Of a stretch of DNA of 64,000 nt, positions 40,175 through 49,263 are shown in pieces. Below the pieces are notes generated by a model. The model was not told where the DNA came from, made no database searches, and was given only the letters and a program-made list of their open reading frames with translations. How positions within the stretch are numbered: position 1 is the first letter of the stretch; each line of letters begins with the position of its first letter. Where the stretch lies: contig NZ_JAQTXI010000016.1 in assembly GCF_028688855.1 (NCBI RefSeq), positions 8,633 to 72,632 of the forward strand, written 5' to 3'. Source of the DNA: Neomegalonema sp. Lineage in GTDB: Bacteria > Pseudomonadota > Alphaproteobacteria > Rhodobacterales > Rhodobacteraceae. Position numbers and translations under genes: made by a program.

Positions 40175-40615
40175 ATGACTTCTTCTTCGCCGCCCGTCCT
40201 CCTCTTCGACACGCGATGCGTCCTCTGTTCGGGCGCGACGCGCTTCCTCCTGCGCCATGAGCGCGATCAGGACTTGCGCTTCGCAGGGGCCTGGTCCGCC
40301 GAGGGGCGCCGTCTCGCCGAGGCCCACGGCCTGCGCCCGGAGGATCTCGACCGCACGATTCTGGTGATCGAGGACGGCCGCGCCCTGACGAAATCCGCGG
40401 CGGTTCTGGCTCTGGCGCGACGCCTCAAGGGGCCCTGGCGTCAGGCGGCCTCGCTGGCGCGGCTGCTGCCCCTTCCGCTGCGGGACCGGCTCTATGACCG
40501 CGTGGCGGCGCGGCGCTACGTCTGGTTCGGGCGTCTGGACTCCTGCTTCCTGCCCGCGCCGGAGCAGCGCGCCCGCTTCCTCGGGCTCGAAGGCGAGCCG
40601 CCCGCGCGGGCGTGA
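40175..40615 (+). CDS. DCC-family thiol-disulfide oxidoreductase-like protein
   Basis: A 146-residue protein of the DCC family (DUF393). The defining motif FDTRCVLCSGATRFLLRHE has Asp and a CxxC pair near residue 15. LTKSAAVLALARRL and YDRVAARRYVWFGRLDSCFLP complete the family pattern. The role is unknown; a thioredoxin-like fold is predicted. It lies 88 bp after arfB. The 191 bp between it and moaA hold GC-rich hairpins but no Moco riboswitch that I could recognise. Confidence 0.88.
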   Translation: MTSSSPPVLLFDTRCVLCSGATRFLLRHERDQDLRFAGAWSAEGRRLAEAHGLRPEDLDRTILVIEDGRALTKSAAVLALARRLKGPWRQAASLARLLPLPLRDRLYDRVAARRYVWFGRLDSCFLPAPEQRARFLGLEGEPPARA

Positions 40616-40806
40616 AGCTTCGGGACTGGCCTCCGGCGGCCGAGCGCCCCATATTCCTCCGAAAGGCCGAGCGCGCCCTCCGGGCGCTCCCGATTGCGCC
40701 GCCGCCCGAAAGGTGAGACTCTGGAGGGGTCTCCCCCAGGAGCGGACGGATTCCGGGCGCAGGAAGGCGCTCCGCATTCGGCCCTCTCTCAGGAAAGGCC
40801 CGCACG

Positions 40807-41832
40807 ATGACCGCCGCCGACCTCACGCGGACCGCTCCGCTGATCGATCCCTTCGCCCGCGCCATCCGCTACCTGCGCGTTTCGGTGACGGATCGCTGCG
40901 ATCTGCGGTGCGTCTACTGCATGGCGGAGAAGATGACCTTCCTGCCGCGCAAGGAGCTGCTCACGCTGGAGGAGCTGGAGCGGCTCTGCGGGGCCTTCAT
41001 CGGCCTGGGCGTGAAGAAGCTGCGCATCACCGGCGGCGAGCCTCTGGTGCGCCGCGACGTGCTGGACCTCATCCGCAGCCTGGGCGCAAGGGTGAAGTCG
41101 GGGGAGCTCGAAGAACTCACCCTCACCACCAACGCCACGCAGCTCGCGCGCCACGCCGAGGCTCTGGCGGCGGCGGGGGTGCGCCGGATCAACGTCTCGC
41201 TCGACAGCCTCGACCCTGCGACCTTCGCCAGGGTCACGCGCGGCGGCGACCTCAAACAGGTCATGGCCGGGCTGGAGGCCGCCCGGGCGGTCGGGATCCA
41301 TCTCAAGATCAACGTGGTGGCGCTCAAGGGAATCAACGACGGCGAGGTTCATGACCTCGTGGCCTGGGCCGGGCGCGAAGGCCACGACCTCGCCTTCATC
41401 GAGGTGATGCCTCTGGGCGAGCTCGGCGGGCTGGAGCGCCTCGACCAATATTGGCCGCTGAGCGAAGTCCGGCGCGAACTCGCGACCCGCTGGACCCTCC
41501 GGGACACGTCCTATCGCACGGGCGGCCCGGCGCGCTATGTGGAGGTCGCGGAGACCGGACGGCGCATCGGCTTCATCACGCCCCTGACGCATAATTTCTG
41601 CGAAAGCTGCAACCGGGTGCGCCTGACCTGCACGGGCCAGCTCTACATGTGCCTCGGCCAGGAGGATTCGGCGGATCTGCGCGCGCCTCTGCGGGCGGGA
41701 GCCTCCGGAGAGGCGCTTGAAGCGGCGATCCGCGCGGCCATCGCCCGCAAGCCCAAGGGCCATGACTTCATCTACGAGCGCCGCGGACAGGCGCCCGCGC
41801 TCTCGCGCCACATGAGCGTCACGGGCGGCTGA
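40807..41832 (+). CDS. moaA: GTP 3',8-cyclase MoaA
   Basis: A 341-residue radical-SAM enzyme that starts molybdenum cofactor synthesis from GTP. The N-terminal cluster motif is in [14 protein letters not shown], and the second cluster in the C-terminal half is in [30 protein letters not shown] and [12 protein letters not shown] are family segments, and the essential terminal Gly-Gly is present (MSVTGG). No other moa gene is in the window. Its end overlaps the end of the opposing rnhA gene by 14 bp. Confidence 0.97.
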   Translation: MTAADLTRTAPLIDPFARAIRYLRVSVTDRCDLRCVYCMAEKMTFLPRKELLTLEELERLCGAFIGLGVKKLRITGGEPLVRRDVLDLIRSLGARVKSGELEELTLTTNATQLARHAEALAAAGVRRINVSLDSLDPATFARVTRGGDLKQVMAGLEAARAVGIHLKINVVALKGINDGEVHDLVAWAGREGHDLAFIEVMPLGELGGLERLDQYWPLSEVRRELATRWTLRDTSYRTGGPARYVEVAETGRRIGFITPLTHNFCESCNRVRLTCTGQLYMCLGQEDSADLRAPLRAGASGEALEAAIRAAIARKPKGHDFIYERRGQAPALSRHMSVTGG

Positions 41833-42310
41833 GGGAGGCCTCGGCCTTCGCGGGCTTGAAGGGGGCCATGCCCGCCCTGGCCAGACCGTCGGCGCGTTCG
41901 TTTTCGGGATGCCCGGCGTGGCCCTTGACCCATTCCCAGACCACCTTGTGACGGGCCGCCGCCGCGTCGAGGCGTCTCCACAGATCTTCGTTCTTGACCG
42001 CCCCGCCATCGGACTTGCGCCAGCCGTTGCGCCGCCAGGAGAAGATCCATTTCGTCACGCCGTCGCGGACATAGACCGAATCCGTGATCAGGGTGAGGGC
42101 CGAAGGGCGGTCGAGAGCCTCCAGCGCCGAGATGGCGGCCAGCAGCTCCATGCGGTTGTTGGTGGTGAGGGCCTCGCCGCCGGAGAGCTCGCGCTCCCTG
42201 ACGACCTCTTCGCCGCGCCGCGCCGAGAGGATCGCGCCCCATCCTCCGGGCCCCGGATTCCCCGAACAGGCGCCGTCGGTGAAGACGTAGAGTTGGACAG
42301 GCGTCGGCAT
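41819..42310 (-). CDS. rnhA: Ribonuclease HI
   Basis: A 163-residue RNase HI that cleaves RNA in RNA-DNA hybrids. The acidic residues are in [45 protein letters not shown] and [22 protein letters not shown] carries the catalytic-loop His. I chose the ATG at 42310 ([17 protein letters not shown]). Another ATG at 42352 would add 14 residues. RNase HII is also encoded in this window, so both types are present. Confidence 0.95.
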   Translation of the reverse strand: MPTPVQLYVFTDGACSGNPGPGGWGAILSARRGEEVVRERELSGGEALTTNNRMELLAAISALEALDRPSALTLITDSVYVRDGVTKWIFSWRRNGWRKSDGGAVKNEDLWRRLDAAAARHKVVWEWVKGHAGHPENERADGLARAGMAPFKPAKAEASLSRP

Positions 42311-42412
42311 GGGCTGGCTCGGGCTGGCGGCGGGAGGGTCAGGCTGTAGCATCTCCGGAGACGCCCGCCAACCACGGGCCTCGTCGCGGAAGAAGAGGGC
42401 TTGCGAAAAGCC

Positions 42413-42439
42413 TTGACCGCAGGCGGCGCCCCCTATAGA
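42413..42439 (+). promoter_or_regulatory. promoter of tRNA-Thr
   Basis: TTGACC (-35) and TATAGA (-10, 42434-42439) are separated by 15 bp, and the tRNA begins 14 bp further on. This is one of the best sigma-70 matches in the window, as expected for a stable RNA. Confidence 0.7.
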
Positions 42440-42453
42440 GGATCCGCCAGAGC

Positions 42454-42528
<75 letters not shown>

Positions 42529-42642
42529 TTTTCCCGGAACATGGAAGCTTTTGAAATCACGCCGGAACCCGGTCGGGTCGGCGCGATTCTCCGTCCTGCC
42601 GCGCCCCGATTCCGGATGCGCCCGGTCCCCCCGCCGATGGGG

Positions 42643-42663
42643 AGGCTCCGGCCTCCGGAGCCT
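42643..42663. terminator. hairpin downstream of lrgB
   Basis: Arms AGGCTCCGG/CCGGAGCCT (9 bp, perfect) close a 3-nt loop. It can end both the tRNA transcript and the lrgAB message coming from the other strand. Confidence 0.6.
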
Positions 42664-42703
42664 GGCCGAGGCCCCGACGAATCGAGGCCTCCGCTCCCGC
42701 GCC

Positions 42704-43420
42704 CTACTGGAAGAACCTCAGGGCCAGAGGCGCCAGAAAGGCCGTCAGCACCGCGTTCAGACCCATCCCGAGCCCCGCGAAGGCGCCGGCCGTGGGATTC
42801 ACCTGAAAGGCCCGCGCCGTGCCGATGCCATGCGCCGCCACGCCCAGCGCCAGACCCCTCGCCCGCCAGTCGCGCACGCCGAGCGCGTTCAGCAGGGGCG
42901 TCGCGCAGATCGCCCCCACGACGCCCGTCAGCAGCACCAGCACGGCGGTCAGGGTGGGAGAGCCGCCCAGGCTCTCCGCGACGCCGATGGCCACCGGCGC
43001 CGTCGCCGATTTCGGCGCGAGGGAGGCCAGAAGCTCGCCCTCCAGCCCGAAGGCCGTAGCGATCCCCAGCGCCGAGCCCACCGCCACACCCGAGCCCACC
43101 AGGAGCGCCGCCAGCACCGGCAGAGCCGCCTTGCGCACATGGCCGAGATTGTCCCGGAGCGGCAGGGCCAGCGCGACCGTCGCGGGGCCGAGCAGGAAAT
43201 GCACGAATTGCGCGCCCTCGAAATAGGCGGCGTAGGGCGTGCCCGTGGCCTGCAGCAGCAGCCCCAGAAGCGCCACCGCGATCAGCACCGGATTCGCCCA
43301 GGGCTTGCGTCCCGAGGCCCGGAAACAGGCGTCGCCCAGCGCATAGGCCGCCAGAGTGGCCGTCAGCCAGAGCAGCGGGCTCTGCGCCAGATAGCTCCAG
43401 ATCTCCGCGACGTCCTTCAT
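42704..43420 (-). CDS. lrgB: LrgB family membrane protein
   Basis: A 238-residue inner-membrane protein with about seven hydrophobic segments. Family segments are FVHFLLGPATVALALPL, PKSATAPVAIGVAESLGG and a C-terminal GVAAHGIGTARAF. LrgAB were named as holin/antiholin-like regulators of murein hydrolases; related plant and bacterial proteins carry pyruvate or glycolate. The ATG at 43420 overlaps the end of lrgA by 4 bp. Confidence 0.93.
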   Translation of the reverse strand: MKDVAEIWSYLAQSPLLWLTATLAAYALGDACFRASGRKPWANPVLIAVALLGLLLQATGTPYAAYFEGAQFVHFLLGPATVALALPLRDNLGHVRKAALPVLAALLVGSGVAVGSALGIATAFGLEGELLASLAPKSATAPVAIGVAESLGGSPTLTAVLVLLTGVVGAICATPLLNALGVRDWRARGLALGVAAHGIGTARAFQVNPTAGAFAGLGMGLNAVLTAFLAPLALRFFQ

Positions 43421-43773
43421 TCTGCGGCTTCCGTCTTCAGCAGCCTCGCCACGAGCGAGAAGGTCAGAGCTCCCGCCGCGATGGCCGCCAGAGTCGAGAG
43501 CGTCAGCGCCGCCAGAAGCGCCAGGCCATGAGCCGCCATCTTGTCCAGATGCCCGACCACCCCCACCCCCGCCGGAACGAAGAGCAGGGAGAGATTGCCC
43601 AGAATCCCCGAAGCCAGAGGACGCGCCGTCTCGGCCAGCTTCGGCCGGAGCCCGAAAGCGCACAACAGCAGGATCATTCCGATCACCGGACCGGGCAGCG
43701 GCAGGCCGGTCAGCCGCGCAAGGGTTTCTCCGGCCAGTTGAGAGGCCAGAAGCAGCAGGAGGGCGGGAATCAT
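43417..43773 (-). CDS. lrgA: CidA/LrgA family membrane protein
   Basis: A 118-residue protein with four hydrophobic helices and the family motif LTGLPLPGPVIGMILL near residue 22, followed by LSLLFVPAGVGVV. It is the small partner of LrgB in a holin-like or organic-acid transport pair. The stop overlaps the lrgB start (ATGA). The 174-bp gap to the divergent M20 peptidase gene should hold both promoters; I found no clear elements. Confidence 0.92.
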   Translation of the reverse strand: MIPALLLLLASQLAGETLARLTGLPLPGPVIGMILLLCAFGLRPKLAETARPLASGILGNLSLLFVPAGVGVVGHLDKMAAHGLALLAALTLSTLAAIAAGALTFSLVARLLKTEAAE

Positions 43774-43947
43774 CTTGGCTCCGAATCAGCAGGAGGGAGA
43801 AGGCCCCCAGATCGCCATGACGCGCGGCCCTTGTCCCTGCGGATCGGAGTCGCTCCCTGGCGCGGCGCCCCTCGGAATCCCCTTCCCCAACGGCCCGGCG
43901 AGGGTCTAGCCTGAACGCCGCTTTTCCTTCTGCGAGGTTCCTGCTCC

Positions 43948-45342
43948 ATGACCGCCCCCCTCGACGCCGTGCTCGCCCGTCTCGATTCCGGCCGCGAGGC
44001 CGCGCTGGATCGTCTGATCGCGCTGCTGAAGATCCCCTCCATCTCGACCGATCCGGCTTACGCCGCCGAATGCGTCCGCGCCGCCGACTGGCTCGTGGCG
44101 GATCTGCGGAGCATGGGATTCGCCGCCGAATCCCGCCCCACCGCCGGACATCCCATCGTGGTGGCTCATGACGATTCCGCTCCGGCGGGCGCGCCCCACG
44201 TGCTCTTCTACGGCCATTACGACGTGCAGCCGGTCGATCCGCTGGAGCTCTGGGAGAGCCCGCCCTTCGAGCCCCGTCTCGCCGAAGGCCCCAAAGGCCG
44301 CCGCATTTACGCCCGCGGCTCTTCGGACGACAAGGGCCAGGTCATGACCTTCCTCGAAGCCTGCCGCTCCTGGAAGGCGCAGGGCGGATTGCCCGTGCGG
44401 GTCACCATCGTCGTCGAGGGCGAGGAGGAATCCGGCGGCGAGCATCTGCCGGGCTTCCTGCGCGAACACGCCGAGGAGCTGCGCGCCGACGTCGCGCTCG
44501 TCTGCGACACCGACATGTGGAACGCCGAGACGCCCAGCATCGGGCTGAGCCTGCGCGGGCTGGTCGGCGAAGAGCTGAGGATCAGGGCCGCCGCGCGGGA
44601 TCTGCATTCGGGCATGTATGGCGGCGCGGCGCGCAATCCGGCGACGGCTCTGGCGAAGATCATCGCCGGACTCCATGACGACAAGGGCCGCGTGACCCTC
44701 GCGGGCTTCTACGACGGCGTGCCCGAGCCCTCGGCGGAGATCAGGGCCTCGCGGGAGGCTCTGGGCTTCGACGAATCCGCCTTCCTCGGCGAAGTCGGCC
44801 TGACCACGCCCGCCGGAGAACAGGGCCGCAGCGTGCTCGAGTCCATCTGGTCGCGCCCCACCTGCGAGATCAACGGGATTTCGGGCGGCTACGCCGGGGC
44901 GGGCTTCAAGACCGTGCTGCCCGCCGAGGCCATGGCCAAGATCTCCTTCCGGCTGGTGGGGGATCAGGATCCCGCGAAGATCCGCGCGGCCTTCCGGGCC
45001 CATGTGCAAGCCGCCCTGCCCCCCGACTGCAAGGCCGAATTCGTCGAGCATGGCGGCTCGCCGGGCGTGAGCCTGCCGCTGGAGAGCCGCTGGGTCTCGG
45101 CGGCGCGCGAGGCCCTCGGCGCGGAATGGGGCAAGCCTGCGGCGCTGGTCGGGAGCGGCGGCTCGATTCCGGTGGTGGGGCTCTTGCGCAAGACCATCGG
45201 CGTGGACACGCTGCTGATCGGCTTCGCCCTCAACGACGACAGCATCCACGCCCCCAACGAGAAATACGAATTGCGCAGCTTCGAGAAGGGCGCGCGCTCC
45301 TGGGCGCGGGTGCTGGCGCGTCTGGCCGAGCCCGCCGCCTGA
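43948..45342 (+). CDS. M20-family dipeptidase
   Basis: A 464-residue zinc peptidase of the M20 family, close to the carnosinase-like dipeptidases. Zinc ligands are expected in FYGHYDVQPVDP (His, then Asp), RGSSDDKGQ (bridging Asp), EGEEESGGEHL (catalytic Glu pair) and CDTDMW. The lid or dimerisation domain follows, with DLHSGMYGGAARNPA, and the last His ligand is in SIHAPNEKYEL. No signal peptide is seen, so it acts in the cytoplasm on short peptides. Confidence 0.92.
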   Translation: MTAPLDAVLARLDSGREAALDRLIALLKIPSISTDPAYAAECVRAADWLVADLRSMGFAAESRPTAGHPIVVAHDDSAPAGAPHVLFYGHYDVQPVDPLELWESPPFEPRLAEGPKGRRIYARGSSDDKGQVMTFLEACRSWKAQGGLPVRVTIVVEGEEESGGEHLPGFLREHAEELRADVALVCDTDMWNAETPSIGLSLRGLVGEELRIRAAARDLHSGMYGGAARNPATALAKIIAGLHDDKGRVTLAGFYDGVPEPSAEIRASREALGFDESAFLGEVGLTTPAGEQGRSVLESIWSRPTCEINGISGGYAGAGFKTVLPAEAMAKISFRLVGDQDPAKIRAAFRAHVQAALPPDCKAEFVEHGGSPGVSLPLESRWVSAAREALGAEWGKPAALVGSGGSIPVVGLLRKTIGVDTLLIGFALNDDSIHAPNEKYELRSFEKGARSWARVLARLAEPAA

Positions 45343-45476
45343 TTCCCGACCGCGCGGCCGCTCCTGTCCTTTTGCGCCTCGGCGCGAGGGGTCGGGGGCG
45401 GTTCCCGGAGAAAGCCGTTTCCTGTAAAATCAACCTCAACCGGGGCGTCCAAGCCCTGAACCATGCCCCTGCCATG

Positions 45477-45516
45477 CGCCGTCCCATTTCGTTCCCCGGA
45501 AGGACGGCGTTTTTTT
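45477..45516 (+). terminator. intrinsic terminator
   Basis: A perfect 8-bp stem (CGCCGTCC/GGACGGCG) with a 17-nt loop is followed by seven T residues, the best rho-independent terminator in the window. It is 134 bp after the M20 stop. Confidence 0.88.
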
Positions 45517-45525
45517 GCGCCCCTC

Positions 45526-46236
45526 TCAGAGCGCGGCGGCGGCGCGTCCCACCGGCGGACGCGGCCTCGGGGCGGGCGTCTCGACCGGAGCCTGACGCGC
45601 GGCGTATCCGGTCATGCAGTCGGACATCCGCCTCTCGTAGATCTGCGCCTGACGCACGACGTCGCGGGCCGGGGTCGTCACCACGGGATTCTCGCGCCAG
45701 CCTCCGCGCGCATAGCCCGCGTGGCCCTGATGATAGGCCGCGTAATGATCGAAGATCTCCTCGAAGGGCAGCGCCAGGTCCCGCCGCGTGCGGTCGAGAT
45801 ACCAGCCGATGAAGTCGGCGGCGTCGGCGAAGGCCTCGCGCCGGGCGCCCTTGCGGGTGGTCTCGCGCAGATACCAGGCCCATGTCCCGTCGAGCGCCTG
45901 GGCGTAGCCATAGGCCGAAGACAGCCGCTGCGCGGGCAGGAAGCTGAAGAAGCCCTGCTTCAGGGGCCGGGCGTCGGCGATGAAGGAGCTTTCGCGCCAC
46001 ATGATCGCGAGGGTCAGATGAGGCGGCGCCTCCCAGCGGCGTTCGGCGTCCAGGAGGGCGTTCCACCAGTGAGGCCGGGCCTTCATCAGACGGCAGACGT
46101 CCGAGATCTCGCCGAAGCTCGGCTGGGGCTCGAAACGCACCGCCGCCGCGGTCGGGCGCAGATAGACCCAGAGCCCGCCCGCCACGACAAGGGCGGTCGC
46201 CAGATTGATGAAGAAATGGCTCCAGTTCGAACGCAT
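45526..46236 (-). CDS. Membrane-anchored lytic transglycosylase (SLT-type)
   Basis: A 236-residue protein with an N-terminal membrane anchor (about residues 9-26) and a lysozyme-like domain that cleaves peptidoglycan. The catalytic Glu is in LTLAIMWRESSF near residue 62; AQRLSSAYGYAQALDGTWAWY follows and AAYHQGHAGYARGG is the C-terminal family segment. The tail is Pro/Arg-rich. I chose the ATG at 46236, since MRSNWSHFFINLATALVV gives a good anchor. The 241 bp between it and hspQ contain hairpins (46305-46332 and 46429-46442) but no named element. Confidence 0.87.
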   Translation of the reverse strand: MRSNWSHFFINLATALVVAGGLWVYLRPTAAAVRFEPQPSFGEISDVCRLMKARPHWWNALLDAERRWEAPPHLTLAIMWRESSFIADARPLKQGFFSFLPAQRLSSAYGYAQALDGTWAWYLRETTRKGARREAFADAADFIGWYLDRTRRDLALPFEEIFDHYAAYHQGHAGYARGGWRENPVVTTPARDVVRQAQIYERRMSDCMTGYAARQAPVETPAPRPRPPVGRAAAAL

Positions 46237-46477
46237 GGGCCGCAGCTTAACGGAATCGGGGCCGTTCTGGAACAGGGACGCCTTCACGCAACGGGCGACT
46301 CCGGGGGCTCTGGAGCGGAATTTCCGGAGCCCTGAAAAATTCTCCAGTCAAGACAAAGCTTTACACTGTCATCCCGCTGGACGGGCGTTAAGTTTCCCTT
46401 TACCTTCCTGTCCAGGCGGCCCGGAAGGGGGAGGCTCCTCCCGCTGCGAGAGGACGAGGTTGAACGAGGCTCAGAAG

Positions 46478-46807
46478 ATGATCCGTGCGAAGGCCAGATA
46501 CGGGCTTGGACAAATTCTCCGACATCGCCTCCACGGCTTCCGGGGCGTGGTCTTCGACGTGGACGCGGTGTTCTCGGAATCGGAGGCCTGGTGGCTGGCC
46601 ATTCCTGAGGAGGCGCGGCCCAGCAAGGAGCAGCCCTTCTATCATCTGCTCGCGGAGAACGCGACGAGCTATTACGTGGCCTATGTCTCCGAGCAGAATC
46701 TGGAGCTCGACGAGACGGGCGCTCCGATGGATCATCCGCAGATCGACGAATATTTCGCCGACTGGCGCGACGGCTCCTATCTGCCCTCCCAGAGGCGGGC
46801 GCATTGA
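46478..46807 (+). CDS. hspQ: Heat shock protein HspQ
   Basis: A 109-residue HspQ (YccV), a specificity factor for Lon that also binds hemimethylated DNA in E. coli. Characteristic parts are KARYGLGQILRHRLHGFRGVVFDVD, QPFYHLLAENATSYYVAYVSEQNL and HPQIDEYFADWRDGSY, matching the alphaproteobacterial form. The ATG at 46478 has a GAGG site about 9 bp upstream; a TTG 18 bp further upstream would add six residues. A GGGAGG/CCTCCC hairpin in the leader (46429-46442) could be temperature sensitive, which is only a guess. Confidence 0.93.
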   Translation: MIRAKARYGLGQILRHRLHGFRGVVFDVDAVFSESEAWWLAIPEEARPSKEQPFYHLLAENATSYYVAYVSEQNLELDETGAPMDHPQIDEYFADWRDGSYLPSQRRAH

Positions 46808-46991
46808 GACGCCGCACCGATCGAGACGGAGCCGCCTGCGCCTTGCAGCCTCTCCCATCCTGACGCCCTCCGGAAGGTGATCCTCGCGACTCCGGGGTTC
46901 CCTCGGCGGTTTCCGTGTCGGCTCGCCGTCGCGCTCTGAGGGAGGTTCCCGGGTCTTTGGCGGAAGCGACCGTATCCGCCAGAGCGCAGCG

Positions 46992-47402
46992 TCACTGGGC
47001 CAGCATGACGCCGAACTTGAGCACGCCGAAGAAGAAGCTCAGGTCTTCGGCGGCCGAGTTCTGGTACGTCATGGAGAATTCGCCGTTTCTTCCGTCCGAA
47101 TCCACCCTCAGCTCTCCATCGACGTTATATTTGTCTCCGAAGAAACTTCCGTCCCAGTAGACTTCCATGTCGATCCTGAATCTGTCCGTATAGGAATTAT
47201 AGTCGCAGCCCCTCATGACGATGCGGTTGTTCTTCCCTCCGCCATATTTCCGGATGATCTCCTTCCCGGAGCTTTCCGCAAAGCTTTCGGCCTTGTCATA
47301 CTGGTAGGAGGAGCAGGGCCCTGCGCTGGCGGCGCCGGCATTCAGGCAGAAGAATGCGGCGAGAAGCTTCCTCTGAACTCCTCCGTTGCTCAAGATGGAC
47401 AA
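46992..47402 (-). CDS. Orphan secreted protein, AT-rich
   Basis: A 136-residue protein that I do not recognise. A signal peptide (KLLAAFFCLNAGAASA) would be cut near residue 27. The mature part is hydrophilic, rich in Asp, Gly, Ser, Tyr and Phe, with cysteines in GPCSSYQY and RGCDYNS that could form a disulfide, and a beta-rich look (FRIDMEVYWDGSFFGDKYNVDGELRV). Its base composition is near 50 % G+C and its codon use is unlike its neighbours, with TTC/TTT, AAT and ATA present. This suggests recent acquisition. The 104 bp upstream are even more AT-rich. Confidence 0.65.
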   Translation of the reverse strand: MSILSNGGVQRKLLAAFFCLNAGAASAGPCSSYQYDKAESFAESSGKEIIRKYGGGKNNRIVMRGCDYNSYTDRFRIDMEVYWDGSFFGDKYNVDGELRVDSDGRNGEFSMTYQNSAAEDLSFFFGVLKFGVMLAQ

Positions 47403-47514
47403 GATTTCCCCCTTCAGAATTCCTCGTCGGCTTTATCAATGACGAGTCGATTAATCCTTTCACGTCATGAATTATAGATAGCGTATTTATTAAACGCAAC
47501 ACAAGATTGCAAAT

Positions 47515-47540
47515 GCGGGCCCGACTTGCGTCGAACCCGC
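47515..47540 (-). terminator. hairpin downstream of pepA
   Basis: Arms GCGGG/CCCGC and CGAC/GTCG stack around a GCAA loop (minus strand), followed by ATTTGCAATCTTG. It ends the pepA transcript before the AT-rich islet. Confidence 0.6.
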
Positions 47541-47551
47541 GCCCTTGCGGC

Positions 47552-49036
47552 TCACTTCTCCTCGTAGACGTCCCGCACGAGGCGGTTCAGCGTGGCCACG
47601 CCCCAGCCCGTCGCGCCGCGCGGAGCGGTCGGCCGGTCCTCCGAAGAGAGCGTCACGCCCGCGATGTCGAGATGCGCCCAGGGCGTCCCGGCCTCCACGA
47701 AGCGCTGAAGGAACTGCGCCGCCGTGATCGAACCGGCCTCGCGCCCGCCGGTGTTCTTCATGTCGGCGAGACGCGACTTGATCTTGTCGTCATAGGCCTG
47801 CCCGAGCGGCATCCGCCAGAGCCCCTCCCCCTCCGCCCTGGCGGCGGACAGAAGCCCGTTCGCCAGATCGTCGTCGTTGGAGAAAAGCCCCGCGTTCTCG
47901 GAGCCGAGCGCCACCACGATGGCCCCCGTCAGGGTGGCCAGGTCGATCAGCGCCCGGGGCTTGAAGCTCTGCTGCGCATACCACAGGGCGTCGGCCAGCA
48001 CGAGGCGGCCTTCGGCGTCGGTGTTGATCACCTCGATGGTCTGGCCCGACATGGAGGTCAGGATGTCGCCGGGGCGGATGGCCTCGCCGTCGGGCATGTT
48101 CTCGACCAGCCCGACCACGCCCACCACGTTGGCCTTCGCCTTGCGCCGCGCCAGAGCCAGCATCAGGCCGACCGTCACGGCGCTGCCGCCCATGTCGGAA
48201 GTCATCTCCTCCATGCCCGCCGCCGATTTGATCGAGACGCCGCCCGTGTCGAAGGTGACGCCCTTGCCGATCACCGCCAGAGGCGCGGCCTTCTTGTCCT
48301 GGGCGCCGCGCCACTCCAGCGTCACGAGTCGGCTGCCGCGCGCGCTGCCGCGCCCCACGCCCAGCAGCGCCCCCATGCCGAGCTTCTCCATGGCGGGCTC
48401 GTCGAGGATCCGGACCTTGAGGCCCTCGGCCTTCAGTTCGGCCAGACGCTCGGCGTAGCTTTCCGGATGCAGGACGTTGCCCGGCTCGTTGACCAGCTCG
48501 CGCGCGAAGAGGACGCCCTCCACCAGAGCCTCCACCTCGGACCAGGCCGCCTTCAGCGCCAGGGCCTCGGCGACGCGGAGCCTGAATTCGGGCGCGCCCT
48601 TGTCGGCGGGATCGGGCTTGCTCTTGTATTTCACGAAGCGCCAGAGCCTCAGGCTGATCCCCGCCGCGACCTCGACGGCGAGCTCGGCCCGCTCCGCCCC
48701 GAGCCCGGTCAGATCCAGCCGCGCCACGCCGCCCGACCGCCCAGCCGCCACGACCGCCCGACCGCCCAGAGCCCGCGCCGCCGGAGCGTCGAATGTCTCG
48801 CGCGGACCCGCGCCCAGCAGCACCAGACGATCCGCCTCCAGCCCCTGCGGAAAGGCGACTCCGAAGCTTTCGCCCGCCTTGCCCTTGAAGCTTCCCGAAG
48901 CCAGCGCCCGCGCGGTCAGCGTCGCCACGGGATCCTTCTTCGAGGCCTTGGGAGGATCCTCCCCCTCGAAGACCGGCGCGATCCAGATCCGGGCCTCTTC
49001 GCCGAAAGCTGCGGAATCTCCAAAGGTGATCGACAT
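47552..49036 (-). CDS. pepA: Leucyl aminopeptidase PepA
   Basis: A 494-residue M17 aminopeptidase. The C-terminal catalytic domain has IGKGVTFDTGGVSIKSAAGMEEMTSDMGG (metal ligands; a region, residues about 253-281), the signature NTDAEGRLVLADAL near residue 343 and LIDLATLTGAIVVALG. It is a two-metal hexamer that releases N-terminal residues; the E. coli homologue also binds DNA in Xer recombination. The ATG at 49036 is preceded by AGGGAAGGA. It is divergent from lptF across 227 bp. Confidence 0.95.
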   Translation of the reverse strand: MSITFGDSAAFGEEARIWIAPVFEGEDPPKASKKDPVATLTARALASGSFKGKAGESFGVAFPQGLEADRLVLLGAGPRETFDAPAARALGGRAVVAAGRSGGVARLDLTGLGAERAELAVEVAAGISLRLWRFVKYKSKPDPADKGAPEFRLRVAEALALKAAWSEVEALVEGVLFARELVNEPGNVLHPESYAERLAELKAEGLKVRILDEPAMEKLGMGALLGVGRGSARGSRLVTLEWRGAQDKKAAPLAVIGKGVTFDTGGVSIKSAAGMEEMTSDMGGSAVTVGLMLALARRKAKANVVGVVGLVENMPDGEAIRPGDILTSMSGQTIEVINTDAEGRLVLADALWYAQQSFKPRALIDLATLTGAIVVALGSENAGLFSNDDDLANGLLSAARAEGEGLWRMPLGQAYDDKIKSRLADMKNTGGREAGSITAAQFLQRFVEAGTPWAHLDIAGVTLSSEDRPTAPRGATGWGVATLNRLVRDVYEEK

Positions 49037-49263
49037 GAGCGTTCCTTCCCTGATGCTCGCTGAGGCGGGCCATGGGCCTCGCCCCGCGTTCTGATAGCTA
49101 ATCCCCGGCGCCGGATTCCGCCAGACTCGCGCGACCATCCTTCCGCGAGCCGGTTCTTCAATCTCGCCGCGCCCGGCGCGCAATCTCTGCGGCGCTCTTT
49201 CGGAGCGCTTGACGCGCCGCCCCCGGTCAGGCTTAGGCTGGCGCGCACTCAGGGAGGCGCCGC

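Noticed and set aside
40616..40806. Moco riboswitch before moaA
   Set aside because: GC-rich hairpins occur, but the conserved Moco RNA blocks could not be identified.
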